Shown here one piece after another: positions 18,073-26,288 of a stretch of 64,000 bases of DNA. A model generated the notes under the pieces. That model saw nothing but the letters and a program-made list of their open reading frames with translations, made no database searches and was not told the origin of the DNA. Both the position numbers and the translations under genes were made by a program. The stretch's first letter is position 1. Each line of letters opens with the position of its first letter. Source of the stretch: DASXQK01 sp963724385 (GTDB lineage: Bacteria > Pseudomonadota > Alphaproteobacteria > Dongiales > Dongiaceae). Location of the stretch: positions 558,001 to 622,000 of the forward strand of contig CAVRUJ010000002.1 of assembly GCA_963724385.1 (NCBI GenBank). Reading direction: 5' to 3'.

Positions 18073-19734
18073 ATGGCCGCTGCAAACGCCATGACAGAAG
18101 GTCAATCGCGAGGCGACAGGGGCACGGTGGGCGATCTGCTCCTTGAGATCAAAGGTCTTCGCATCGAGGGCCAGAGCGAGGACGTCTGGCACGAGATCGT
18201 GAAGGGGGTCGATCTCACCCTGCATCGCGGCGAGGTCCTGGGGCTGATCGGCGAATCCGGCGCCGGGAAATCCACCATCGGCCTCGCGGCCATGGGTTAC
18301 GCCAGGCCCGGCTGCCGGATCTCGGCCGGGTCGATCGTGTTCGACGGCGTCGACATGGCCAAGCTGAGCGAGGCCGAGAAGCGCAAGATCTGGGGCCGGC
18401 GCGTGGCCTATGTCGCCCAGTCGGCTGCGGCGTCCTTCAATCCGGCCCACAAGCTCATCGATCAATATGTCGAGGCGCCGTCCTGGCATCACGTGCTGAG
18501 CGCGCAGGACGCCAAACGCCAGGCCGTGGACCTGTTCCGGCGCCTGCAGCTTCCCGATCCGGAAAGCATCGGCGATCGCTATCCGCACCAGGTGTCGGGC
18601 GGCCAGCTTCAACGCGCCATGACCGCCATGGCCATGGCCTGCCGACCCGACCTCCTCATCTTCGACGAGCCGACCACGGCCCTCGACGTGACGACCCAGA
18701 TCGAGGTGCTGGCGGCGATCAAGGACGTGGTGCGGCAATCCCACACGGCGGCCATCTACATCTCCCACGACCTCGCCGTTGTGGCCCAGATGGCCGACCG
18801 GATCATGGTTCTGCGCTATGGCAACCTGGTCGAGGAGGCGCCGACCCGCCAGATGCTGTCCAACCCGCAGCAGGCCTACACCAAGTCCCTATGGGCCGTG
18901 CGGTCGCTGCGCAAGCAGGAAGAAGCCTCCGAGAATGTCCAGCTTCGCGTCGATCACGTCGATGCCGCCTATGGCGGCGCCATCAAGGTGCTTCACGACG
19001 TCGAGCTCACCGTGCCCCGCGGCCGGACGGTGGCCGTGGTCGGCGAGTCGGGCTCGGGCAAGTCGACGCTCGCCCGGGTCATCACCGGTCTCTTGCCGCC
19101 GACCAAGGGCGCGGTGATGTTCAACGGCACGGCGCTGCCGCCGTCGATCAGGAATCGTTCGAAGGAGCTGCTGCGCCGCGTCCAGATGATCTACCAGATG
19201 CCGGACACGGCCCTCAATCCGCGCCGGCGGGTGCGAGACATTCTCGGCCGCCCGCTCGAGCATCAGATGGGCCTTCGCGGCGCTCAGCGCGATCAGCGGA
19301 TCGTCGAGCTCTTGAAGATGATCGAGCTGGACGAACGCTTCCTCGACCGCCTGCCCAGCGAACTCTCCGGCGGCCAGAAACAGCGCATCTGCATCGCCCG
19401 CGCCCTTGCCGTCAATCCGGAGCTGATCATCTGCGACGAAGTGACTTCGGCGCTGGATCAGATCGTGGCTGAAGAGATCCTGAAGCTGCTGATGCGGCTG
19501 CAGAAGGAACTGAAGGTCTCATACCTGTACATCACCCATGATCTGGCCACCGTGAAGGCGATCGCCGACCAGGTCGTCGTCATGTTCCAAGGGCGCGTCG
19601 TGCAAAGCGGCCTGCGCTCCCAGGTCCTGGCGCCGCCCCACCATCCCTATACCGCGAAGCTCCTCTCCTCGGTGCCCGAGATGGACCCCGATTGGCTCGA
19701 CGGCCTTCTGGCGAGGCGCCGGCAGCCAGCCTGA
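18073..19734 (+). CDS. ABC transporter ATP-binding protein, fused DppD-DppF
   Basis: 553 residues with two complete ATPase domains. Domain 1 has Walker A GESGAGKST near residue 60, signature VSGGQLQRAM and Walker B LLIFDEPTTALD. Domain 2 has GESGSGKST, LSGGQKQRICIARAL and LIICDEVTSALD. The Pro expected after the Walker B Glu (DEP) is replaced by Val (DEV) in domain 2. The usual separate D and F subunits are one chain here, unlike the second transporter at 41-47 kb where they are separate genes. Start ATG at 18073, 62 bases after the permease, with no strong ribosome-binding site. Confidence 0.92.
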   Translation: MAAANAMTEGQSRGDRGTVGDLLLEIKGLRIEGQSEDVWHEIVKGVDLTLHRGEVLGLIGESGAGKSTIGLAAMGYARPGCRISAGSIVFDGVDMAKLSEAEKRKIWGRRVAYVAQSAAASFNPAHKLIDQYVEAPSWHHVLSAQDAKRQAVDLFRRLQLPDPESIGDRYPHQVSGGQLQRAMTAMAMACRPDLLIFDEPTTALDVTTQIEVLAAIKDVVRQSHTAAIYISHDLAVVAQMADRIMVLRYGNLVEEAPTRQMLSNPQQAYTKSLWAVRSLRKQEEASENVQLRVDHVDAAYGGAIKVLHDVELTVPRGRTVAVVGESGSGKSTLARVITGLLPPTKGAVMFNGTALPPSIRNRSKELLRRVQMIYQMPDTALNPRRRVRDILGRPLEHQMGLRGAQRDQRIVELLKMIELDERFLDRLPSELSGGQKQRICIARALAVNPELIICDEVTSALDQIVAEEILKLLMRLQKELKVSYLYITHDLATVKAIADQVVVMFQGRVVQSGLRSQVLAPPHHPYTAKLLSSVPEMDPDWLDGLLARRRQPA

Positions 19735-19790
19735 CGTTGCTTGCAGGGAACCGGCTCCAAATCCATGAAACCTCGTGGGTCCCCTCGGGG

Positions 19791-20567
19791 TCAGGCGGAT
19801 TGCCGCGATTCACCGGGCCATCGCCAGCAAGCCGTATGCCAGTCACGCCCTTGCGCGACAACAGCCGCTACATAGTCGCGGGCTGGAGCGAGGTCCTGAA
19901 GAGACCATTGAGTGATCTCGGACGAATCCAGTTGCAGGGCCTGCGGCAAGCCCGGTTCCCACGGCGCCAGCGGCAGGTCGATCTGGTTCAAAGGTCGCGA
20001 CAACCCTTCGCCCCGCGCCTTGATGTAGGCCTCCTTGCGGGTCCAGCAGCGAAAGAAGGCCTCAAGCCTTGCTTCAGCGGGGAGCGAGCGCAGCAAGGCA
20101 GCTTCCGACGCCGAAAAGAACCGCTCGGCAATCTCTGCGATTGCCAGATCGGGCCGAATCCACTCGATGTCGATGCCTACTTCGCGACCGCGCGCGATCG
20201 CGTAGAGGGCGATTCCATGGGAATGGGAGATGTTGAAGCGGATCGCGTGCCCGTCGGAAGTTTCGGCAAGCGCCGGCTTTCCCTGCGGACCGTAGCGAAA
20301 AGATAGGTTTTCGGGTTCTCGGTCCAAGTACCGGCCGAGGATCGTCCGGAGCAGGCCGCGCGCGACAATGAAATGCTCGCGATCCTTGTCGAAATAGAAC
20401 TTTGCCGCTCGCGCCCTTTCGTCCGCAGAAAGTTTGCGCAGCAAGGGCTCGAGCTGCATCGGGGTCCGGTCCAGCTCCGCTCGCCAGACATGAACCTCAT
20501 CGAGACTGAGTTCGAGAGTTCCCGGTGGATACCGCCACGCGGGCGCAGCAAAGGCGGCGGCTTTCAT
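19791..20567 (-). CDS. 4'-phosphopantetheinyl transferase (Sfp/Gsp type)
   Basis: 258 residues. It transfers phosphopantetheine from coenzyme A to carrier-protein serines. The motifs are NISHSHG, GIDIEW (Mg-binding Asp and Glu) and CWTRKEAYIKARGEGL (the WxxKEA signature), with a two-domain length typical of Sfp rather than AcpS. The start is uncertain: ATG at 20567 is used here, while a TTG at 20612 would add 15 residues. It stands alone between the dipeptide ABC operon and a glycosyltransferase. The only megasynthase in the window, with carrier domains at both ends, is 37 kb away. Confidence 0.92.
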   Translation of the reverse strand: MKAAAFAAPAWRYPPGTLELSLDEVHVWRAELDRTPMQLEPLLRKLSADERARAAKFYFDKDREHFIVARGLLRTILGRYLDREPENLSFRYGPQGKPALAETSDGHAIRFNISHSHGIALYAIARGREVGIDIEWIRPDLAIAEIAERFFSASEAALLRSLPAEARLEAFFRCWTRKEAYIKARGEGLSRPLNQIDLPLAPWEPGLPQALQLDSSEITQWSLQDLAPARDYVAAVVAQGRDWHTACWRWPGESRQSA

Positions 20568-20857
20568 ATGGCGGACCCCGGCCATCCGAACGGCCCAAGA
20601 CATGGGCGACAATTCGTACCGGACGGATAGGTAACATTTTCACCAGGAAACTGCATGGTGAGGGTGGTCGCAGGGAACGCAACCTGCGTCTCTGGTGGGC
20701 TCAGGCCGCATGGCCGATTCGGCGTCTGCGCCCCGTCAGCGACGAACCCGGCCCGAGGGGATCGCGACATATAGCGGCTACAAATCCCTGCGCCGGTTTT
20801 GGCGCAACCTGATGTATGTTCAGACCAACAGATCATCCAGCAGGCGCGCAGTAGAAC

Positions 20858-22219
20858 ATGGCTAAGACGTTCCATCGCCCAATTGGCTGGGCGCCTCTCG
20901 AAATATTGCGTCGCCTGTTCCTGGAGCGCCCCCTCATCACCCTGTCCGTGCCGGTCTTTCTCGGTCTCGCGAGTCAACCGCTCGTCAGGTGCTGTTCCGA
21001 ATTCATGAACGTCTATGTCGGGAGCGCCGGCGTCTTGCTGGACGGCGGCGACATCTATGGCGCAGGGCACGGCTACGCCTATCCCCCGCTGGCGGCGCTG
21101 CTTGCGGTCCCATTTGTTCCGATGCCGGAATTCCTGGCGCGGCTGGTATGGTATTTCATCAATGTCGGAGCCATCGTCGCGCTCATTCGCTGCGCCTGGG
21201 GCATGGCCGGCGGAGCGCCGCTCGGCCCGATCGAAGCCACCGATCGGCGAGAGTGGCTGGCGTTCGGGCTCGGTCTGGTTTGGATCGTGCCTTACCTGTT
21301 GAACGCTCTCAGCCATGAGCAGACCGATATCGTAATCGCGGCCCTGCTCACCTCGGGCTGCTACATGACGTTGCGCGGCCGGCCGATGGTGGGCGCGGTG
21401 TTGATCGGGTTATCGGCAACCTTCAAGGGGCCTACGCTTCTGTTCCTGGGCTATCTGGTCTTCAGACGACGCTGGCGGGCAGCAGCGCTGGCTCTCGCGG
21501 TGGCAATCGGGGCCAACCTGATCCCCGACCTGGTCGACCATCAAAGCGGCGGAACCCTGCTTGGCGAGTGGGTGACGAAATTCGCCCTGCCGGCCGAGAA
21601 GCTCACCGCCTCGCTCGGCAACTGGAATGACGCACATTTCAACATGGCCAACCAGTCCCTGGCCGGCAGTTTGCAGCGCGTGACCAACAGCACCGTCGGC
21701 TGGAACTCCGGCAAGCTGGACATCGAAGCGCGGGCCGTGCCGGTCGGCCCGGGAATCATGAAAACCACGGCGTACACGATGTTGCTGCTGATGGCGGCCA
21801 TTTCAGCCTGGGCAGCGTTGCGGGGCGAGCGGAGGATGGCGCGGGGAACTGCGGCGCCATCCATGCCGAGTCGTACGGCAATCGAATTCGGGGCAATGAT
21901 GGTATTGGTGCTGATGATGTCGCCGATGAGCGCCTTGGCGCATTATGGCCTTTTGGCGGCCCCGATCCTGTGCATGGCGCGACTGGCAGCGGTCGGCCGC
22001 TATCGCCTGGCGTGGATGGTGATTTCAGTCGGAATTGTCATTGCCTTGGCCATGAACAAGGATCTCGTCGGCAGGACCGCCTACGATCTCGCCTTGTGGG
22101 GCGGGGTCACGACGTTAAGCGCCATAGGCTTGTGGTTTGGCAGCATCGTCTTCTTGGCAAAGGGCGCGTTGCGGGGCGATGCGCATGAACCGCAGGCTGC
22201 TATCGCCAGGCAGACTTAG
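20858..22219 (+). CDS. GT87-family (DUF2029) integral membrane glycosyltransferase
   Basis: 453 residues with about ten membrane segments. The pattern of an early acidic region and GGDIYGAGHGYAYPPLAALL is the signature of GT87 GT-C transferases, which use polyprenyl-phosphate sugars as donors on the outer face of the inner membrane (PimE is the best known). It converges on a GT2 gene of the polyprenyl-phosphate-mannose-synthase type, which could make its donor. The acceptor is unknown. Confidence 0.78.
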   Translation: MAKTFHRPIGWAPLEILRRLFLERPLITLSVPVFLGLASQPLVRCCSEFMNVYVGSAGVLLDGGDIYGAGHGYAYPPLAALLAVPFVPMPEFLARLVWYFINVGAIVALIRCAWGMAGGAPLGPIEATDRREWLAFGLGLVWIVPYLLNALSHEQTDIVIAALLTSGCYMTLRGRPMVGAVLIGLSATFKGPTLLFLGYLVFRRRWRAAALALAVAIGANLIPDLVDHQSGGTLLGEWVTKFALPAEKLTASLGNWNDAHFNMANQSLAGSLQRVTNSTVGWNSGKLDIEARAVPVGPGIMKTTAYTMLLLMAAISAWAALRGERRMARGTAAPSMPSRTAIEFGAMMVLVLMMSPMSALAHYGLLAAPILCMARLAAVGRYRLAWMVISVGIVIALAMNKDLVGRTAYDLALWGGVTTLSAIGLWFGSIVFLAKGALRGDAHEPQAAIARQT

Positions 22220-22240
22220 CCATTTGGCTGGCCGCAAGTC

Positions 22241-22261
22241 GGCGGCAAGCCCGTTGCCGCC
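22241..22261. terminator. Hairpin between convergent glycosyltransferase genes
   Basis: GGCGGCAA and TTGCCGCC form a perfect 8-base stem with a 5-base loop, in the 69-base gap between the convergent GT87 and GT2 genes. There is no U-run, so it is only a candidate bidirectional terminator. Confidence 0.45.
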
Positions 22262-22288
22262 ATGACTTCGGTGCCTCCAGGCGCAAGG

Positions 22289-23074
22289 CTAGCCCGATGA
22301 GTCATCGCGCACGCCGCGCGGCCCCGCTTTGTCGCCCGTGGCACTGGCGGAGCCGGCCACGGCGTGGAGGGCATGGCGCCAGCAACTCGCGAAGTAGCGC
22401 AGGTAGCTGACCACCGTGGGCAGAATGAACATCTTCGACCGGCCGAATTGCCGGTACTTGAAAGTGATGGGACACTCCGTCGCACGGTACCCGCGGGCCG
22501 TGGCAAGGGTCAGAAGCTCGGGCAGAAAGGCATACCCATTGTTGCTGAAATGGAGGTCGCGGATGACGTTGGCCCTGTACAGCCGATATCCGGAGGTGCT
22601 GTCCCGGATTCCGGAGCGGAAAAGGCGCTGAATCATCAAATTCATGCCACCGCTCAGTGCCCGTTTCCAATGGGGAACACCAAGACTGGTGCCGCCTCGT
22701 GCAAGGCGGGAACCGATGGCGATATCGGCGCCATCGGTTTCCAGGGCCGCGACAAGTCGGGGGATGTCCTCTGGCGCGTGGTTGAGGTCGGCATCCATGG
22801 TCACGACCAGATCGACGTCCGACGGGATAGCTTCGAAGCCCATCCGGAAGGCCGCGCCGAGACCCGCGGCCTTGCTTGGCCTTAGAATGACGATCTCTCG
22901 AGCATCCAGGGCCAGCTGGCGCAAGGCTTGCTCGGTTCCGTCATCGCCCTCAACGACAAAAATCAGCACGAAATGGACCGCAGGCATCGCGCGCAGCGTC
23001 TGCAGCAGGCGCTCGCAGAGCGGGCCGATGTTTTCGCCCTCGTTGTATGCCGCAATGACCGTCGCAAGCTTCAT
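22289..23074 (-). CDS. GT2 glycosyltransferase, polyprenol-phosphate mannose synthase-like
   Basis: 261 residues. The GT-A opening is TVIAAYNEGENIGPLCERLL, the nucleotide-sugar metal motif is VVTMDADLNHAPEDI, and SGYRLYRANVI is typical of DPM1-like enzymes. It lacks the C-terminal membrane helices of longer members. The expected product is a polyprenyl-phosphate hexose on the cytoplasmic face, later used by a GT-C enzyme such as the neighbouring GT87 protein. Confidence 0.88.
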   Translation of the reverse strand: MKLATVIAAYNEGENIGPLCERLLQTLRAMPAVHFVLIFVVEGDDGTEQALRQLALDAREIVILRPSKAAGLGAAFRMGFEAIPSDVDLVVTMDADLNHAPEDIPRLVAALETDGADIAIGSRLARGGTSLGVPHWKRALSGGMNLMIQRLFRSGIRDSTSGYRLYRANVIRDLHFSNNGYAFLPELLTLATARGYRATECPITFKYRQFGRSKMFILPTVVSYLRYFASCWRHALHAVAGSASATGDKAGPRGVRDDSSG

Positions 23075-23237
23075 GGCATGTTACCTGTTCCGCAGCCAGA
23101 ATATTGGGTTCAGACATGCGAAACCATGGAGAACCGCGGGCGAATGGGTGAGACAAATGTCCTTTAGGCGCGGAACACTGCCGGCAATCTTATCAAGAGA
23201 AAGAGTGGAGGGACATTTGCTGAGGCTGTTTCTCTCT

Positions 23238-24098
23238 CTACCCTGGAGGGGTCGCCTGACGTCCTCGATCAGCTGCCCTGCCGGCGCCCTCCTTGATCCA
23301 GCGTAGCGCGACCAGTGAGATCAGGCGCAAGGATTCTTCGGCGCCGTCGGCTATGCCTTTTTCGAAATCTCCCTCGACCCGGCCCATCTGGTTGGTCACG
23401 TGTGCGAAGCAGAGCACCGGCTTGCCTCGCGTAGCCGCATAGGCGTAGAGCGCTGCCGCCTCCATCTCGACCGCGAGAACCCCGGCCCGCCTGGCCGCTT
23501 CGACCGCGCTGGATGTCTCGCGGAATGGCGCGTCGGTTGTCCAGGTCGCGCCTGACCGTACGGCGATGCCGCTCCCGGCGAGGGCATGCTCCGCCAAACG
23601 AATCAATCCGTCGTCGGCCATGCTGTATTCGGTCGGCGGGAGGTAGTGATAGCTCGTACCTTCGTCGCGCAGCGCTCGCGTGATGATGACGAAGTACGGA
23701 GGCGTTTGGACCGGGAGAATCTGCCCGGCGGACGTCACGCTCAGAAGGAGCTTGCAGCCCGAGCTGAACAGCTCCTCGGCCACCAGCACGGCAAAGGGGG
23801 CGCCGACGGCGCAACCGATGATGCCGAAGCGGATCCCATCCATTTCGAAGACATGGAGCTCGGTGTGGTAGCAGGGCCAGGCCTGGTGAAGGCGAGCTGT
23901 GCCCGCGGCTCGCAGATGACGGACCATGTCGCCATCGGGATCGAGAATACACAGCTCCGGAACCGCTTCGAGGGCGACGCCTTTCTGCCGGCGCGCTTCC
24001 CTGAGCAGGGCCTCCGGCGTGAATACAGAGGCTTTCCCTGGATTCTTGTTACACAGGATCGGGGCGGCCTGATTTCTGCCTCTCGTCGACGTCTTCAT
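23238..24098 (-). CDS. Nucleoside phosphorylase (PNP/UDP family)
   Basis: 286 residues. The segments SVTSAGQI and VLAVEMEAAALYAYA are the phosphate/ribose-binding and base-proximal motifs of the purine/uridine phosphorylase superfamily, where VEMEAAAL carries the Glu that binds ribose. It lacks the SxGS-type MTA-phosphorylase pattern that would name a substrate. The ATG at 24098 is preceded by GGAAGG. With mtnK and mtnA 8-10 kb away it might serve 5'-modified nucleosides, but that is only a suggestion. Confidence 0.82.
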   Translation of the reverse strand: MKTSTRGRNQAAPILCNKNPGKASVFTPEALLREARRQKGVALEAVPELCILDPDGDMVRHLRAAGTARLHQAWPCYHTELHVFEMDGIRFGIIGCAVGAPFAVLVAEELFSSGCKLLLSVTSAGQILPVQTPPYFVIITRALRDEGTSYHYLPPTEYSMADDGLIRLAEHALAGSGIAVRSGATWTTDAPFRETSSAVEAARRAGVLAVEMEAAALYAYAATRGKPVLCFAHVTNQMGRVEGDFEKGIADGAEESLRLISLVALRWIKEGAGRAADRGRQATPPG

Positions 24099-24257
24099 CG
24101 TTCTGCCCTTCCGCATTCCGTCTCAGCCGTTGAGTGTGATCGTCGCAGGACTCGCAAGCCATGCCCCGCGGACGTAACATTTTGAAGCGTCCAAGCGAAT
24201 CTCTGGCGTTGCCAGCAAATTGGAACAGGCCGCAGCATGCGGTCCAGCGGGGTACCC

Positions 24258-25403
24258 ATGAACCACGAGACAGCGGTTTCGAGCGCCAAAGAGATAGCCG
24301 ATCATGTGCTGGCTCCAGCGGCTAGGCATAACGACAAGGAGGCTAGATTTTCGACTGAAGCGGTACAGGCGCTCGGCCGCGCCGGACTGATGGGCTTGAT
24401 CTTGCCAACCGGGGCTGGCGGTGCGGGCCTGGGGCCGCGCAGCTTCGCGGCTGTGACTGCTGCTCTGGCCGAGGCCGATGCATCGGTCGCCATGGTCTAT
24501 CTGATGCACAGCTGCGCCGCCGCGACTCTCGCCAAGGCGCGTCCGGCGGCCTCCGTTGGCGAAATATTGAAGGAAATAGTCGCTGGCAGACATCTTTCCA
24601 CGCTCGCATTCAGCGAGACGGGCTCGCGGAGCCATTTTTGGGCTCCGGTTTCCCGCGCACGGCGCAATGCCGCTGGCGTGCACTTGCAAGCCAAGAAGTC
24701 CTTCGTGACAAGCGCCGGTCACGCCCAAAGCTATCTCGTTTCGAGCTTGGCGCCGGATGGCAAGGGGTCCACAGAATCAACGATCTACCTTGTTCGTGCC
24801 GATGCGCCCGGGCTCTGCGTGGCCGGTCCCTGGGACGGCCTCGGTCTCCGGGCCAATGCCTCGGCGCCGATGACGCTTGAGGATTGCACGGTGCCGGCGT
24901 CCCTGCAGCTTACGGAGGATGGCGCCGGATTCCAGGCGATGCTGGAAACGGTTCTCCCTCTGTTCAACCTCGGCAGCGCCGCGGTGGCACTCGGTCTCTG
25001 TCGTGCCGCCGTGGTGGCGACGGCGACGCATCTAAAGAGCGCGCGGTTCGAGCACCTGGGCCAGACCCTGGGCGAGGCTCTGCCCACCCTTCGCGCCTTG
25101 CTGGCGGCAATGCAGATCGACACGGACGGCCTCGCGGCCCGCATCGATGACCTCGTCGATCACCTGGAGCGACCGCGAGAAGCGACCATGCTGCGCGTGC
25201 TCGAGTGCAAGGCCGCGGCGGGGGAGATCGCAATCTCCGTAACCTCCCAGGCGATGCGTGCCTGCGGCGGGGCGGCCTTCTCGAAGCAAACGGGCGTGGA
25301 GCGGCTGTTCCGCGATGCCCATGCGGGTGCAGTCATGGCGCCGACCGCCGACGTCTTGCGGGACTTCATCGGCAAGGCCGTCTTGGGTATCCCACTATTC
25401 TAA
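24258..25403 (+). CDS. Acyl-CoA dehydrogenase-family flavoprotein
   Basis: 381 residues with the three-part acyl-CoA dehydrogenase fold: N-terminal helices, a middle beta domain with LAFSETGSRSHF and KKSFVTSAGHA (FAD contacts), and a C-terminal helical domain ending RDAHAGAVMAPTADVLRDFI. The last motif is shared with dehydrogenase-fold monooxygenases and desaturases of the SfnB/DszC kind, so reaction type is open. The ATG at 24258 is preferred over one at 24237. It runs 30 bases before a PhnD-like gene, probably one operon. Confidence 0.85.
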   Translation: MNHETAVSSAKEIADHVLAPAARHNDKEARFSTEAVQALGRAGLMGLILPTGAGGAGLGPRSFAAVTAALAEADASVAMVYLMHSCAAATLAKARPAASVGEILKEIVAGRHLSTLAFSETGSRSHFWAPVSRARRNAAGVHLQAKKSFVTSAGHAQSYLVSSLAPDGKGSTESTIYLVRADAPGLCVAGPWDGLGLRANASAPMTLEDCTVPASLQLTEDGAGFQAMLETVLPLFNLGSAAVALGLCRAAVVATATHLKSARFEHLGQTLGEALPTLRALLAAMQIDTDGLAARIDDLVDHLERPREATMLRVLECKAAAGEIAISVTSQAMRACGGAAFSKQTGVERLFRDAHAGAVMAPTADVLRDFIGKAVLGIPLF

Positions 25404-25433
25404 CCGCCAACACTTGCAACGATCGAGGCAAGC

Positions 25434-26288
25434 ATGAACCGAGCAATTTGGATAGGCACCGTGGCCTATGATCCGAAGGTGGTCACGATCTGGGAAGGCA
25501 TGCGGCGCTACTTTCACGAGGAAGCCGGGGTGGCCGTGGAAGTCGTCCTGTTTCAGAGCTACGAGGCGCAGGTGGCGGCATTGCTGGCTTCACCCACCGA
25601 TCCCCTGCCGCGCATCGACATCGCCTGGAACACGAACCTCGCATTCCTGCAATCGGATGCCTGGAGCGGCCACAAATGCCGGCCGATCGCCATGCGCGAC
25701 ACCGATATCGGCTGGATGAGCAAGATCGTTGCGGTGAACGGCGGTCCGGTCACGGCCCTGTCCGACCTGAAGGGCCGCACACTTGCCCTCGGCAGCCGCG
25801 ACAGCGGCCATGCCGCGATCCTGCCGGTGCATTTCCTCAAAGCCCAGGGTCTGATCGAAGGCCGGGACTACCGGCCCTTGCGTTTCAACAGCGACCTGGG
25901 AAAGCATGGCGATACGGGCGCGAGCGAGGTCGAGGTGCTGCGTGCGGTGCTCGACGGGCAAGCGGACGCCGGCGCCGTGGGCAGCCCCTTCTGGCAGCGC
26001 GTCGGCGACGAAGGCCTGGTTCCCAAGGGCGCGCTCAAGGAGATCTGGACGTCGCCGCCCTTCAACCACTGCATGTTCACCGCGCGCCCCGATCTGGACC
26101 CGGCGCTGGAACGACGCTTCGCTGACGCCTTGTCGGCCATGAACTACGACAATCCGCATCACCGGGTCGTGCTAGATGCCGAGGGGCTCAAGCGTTGGGT
26201 TTCGCCCCAGCTCGAGGGCTACGCCACGTTGAAGGAAGCGTCCGTCCAGCAGGGGTTCTTCGATCGGTCGGCGTTGGGTGTCGCTTAA
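25434..26288 (+). CDS. PhnD/SsuA-like periplasmic-binding-protein fold, no signal peptide
   Basis: 284 residues. The segment VEVVLFQSYEAQVAALLA and the later ALSDLKGRTLALGSRDSGHA followed by ASEVEVLRAVLDGQADAGAV match the phosphonate-type (PhnD) binding-protein fold. The protein starts at beta strand 1 (IGTVAYDPKVVTIWEGMRRY) with no signal peptide, and there are only 30 bases to the upstream stop, so a hidden leader is unlikely. It may be cytoplasmic, acting as a sensor or enzyme accessory. Its last four bases overlap the convergent radical SAM gene. No permease or ATPase lies beside it. Confidence 0.8.
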   Translation: MNRAIWIGTVAYDPKVVTIWEGMRRYFHEEAGVAVEVVLFQSYEAQVAALLASPTDPLPRIDIAWNTNLAFLQSDAWSGHKCRPIAMRDTDIGWMSKIVAVNGGPVTALSDLKGRTLALGSRDSGHAAILPVHFLKAQGLIEGRDYRPLRFNSDLGKHGDTGASEVEVLRAVLDGQADAGAVGSPFWQRVGDEGLVPKGALKEIWTSPPFNHCMFTARPDLDPALERRFADALSAMNYDNPHHRVVLDAEGLKRWVSPQLEGYATLKEASVQQGFFDRSALGVA

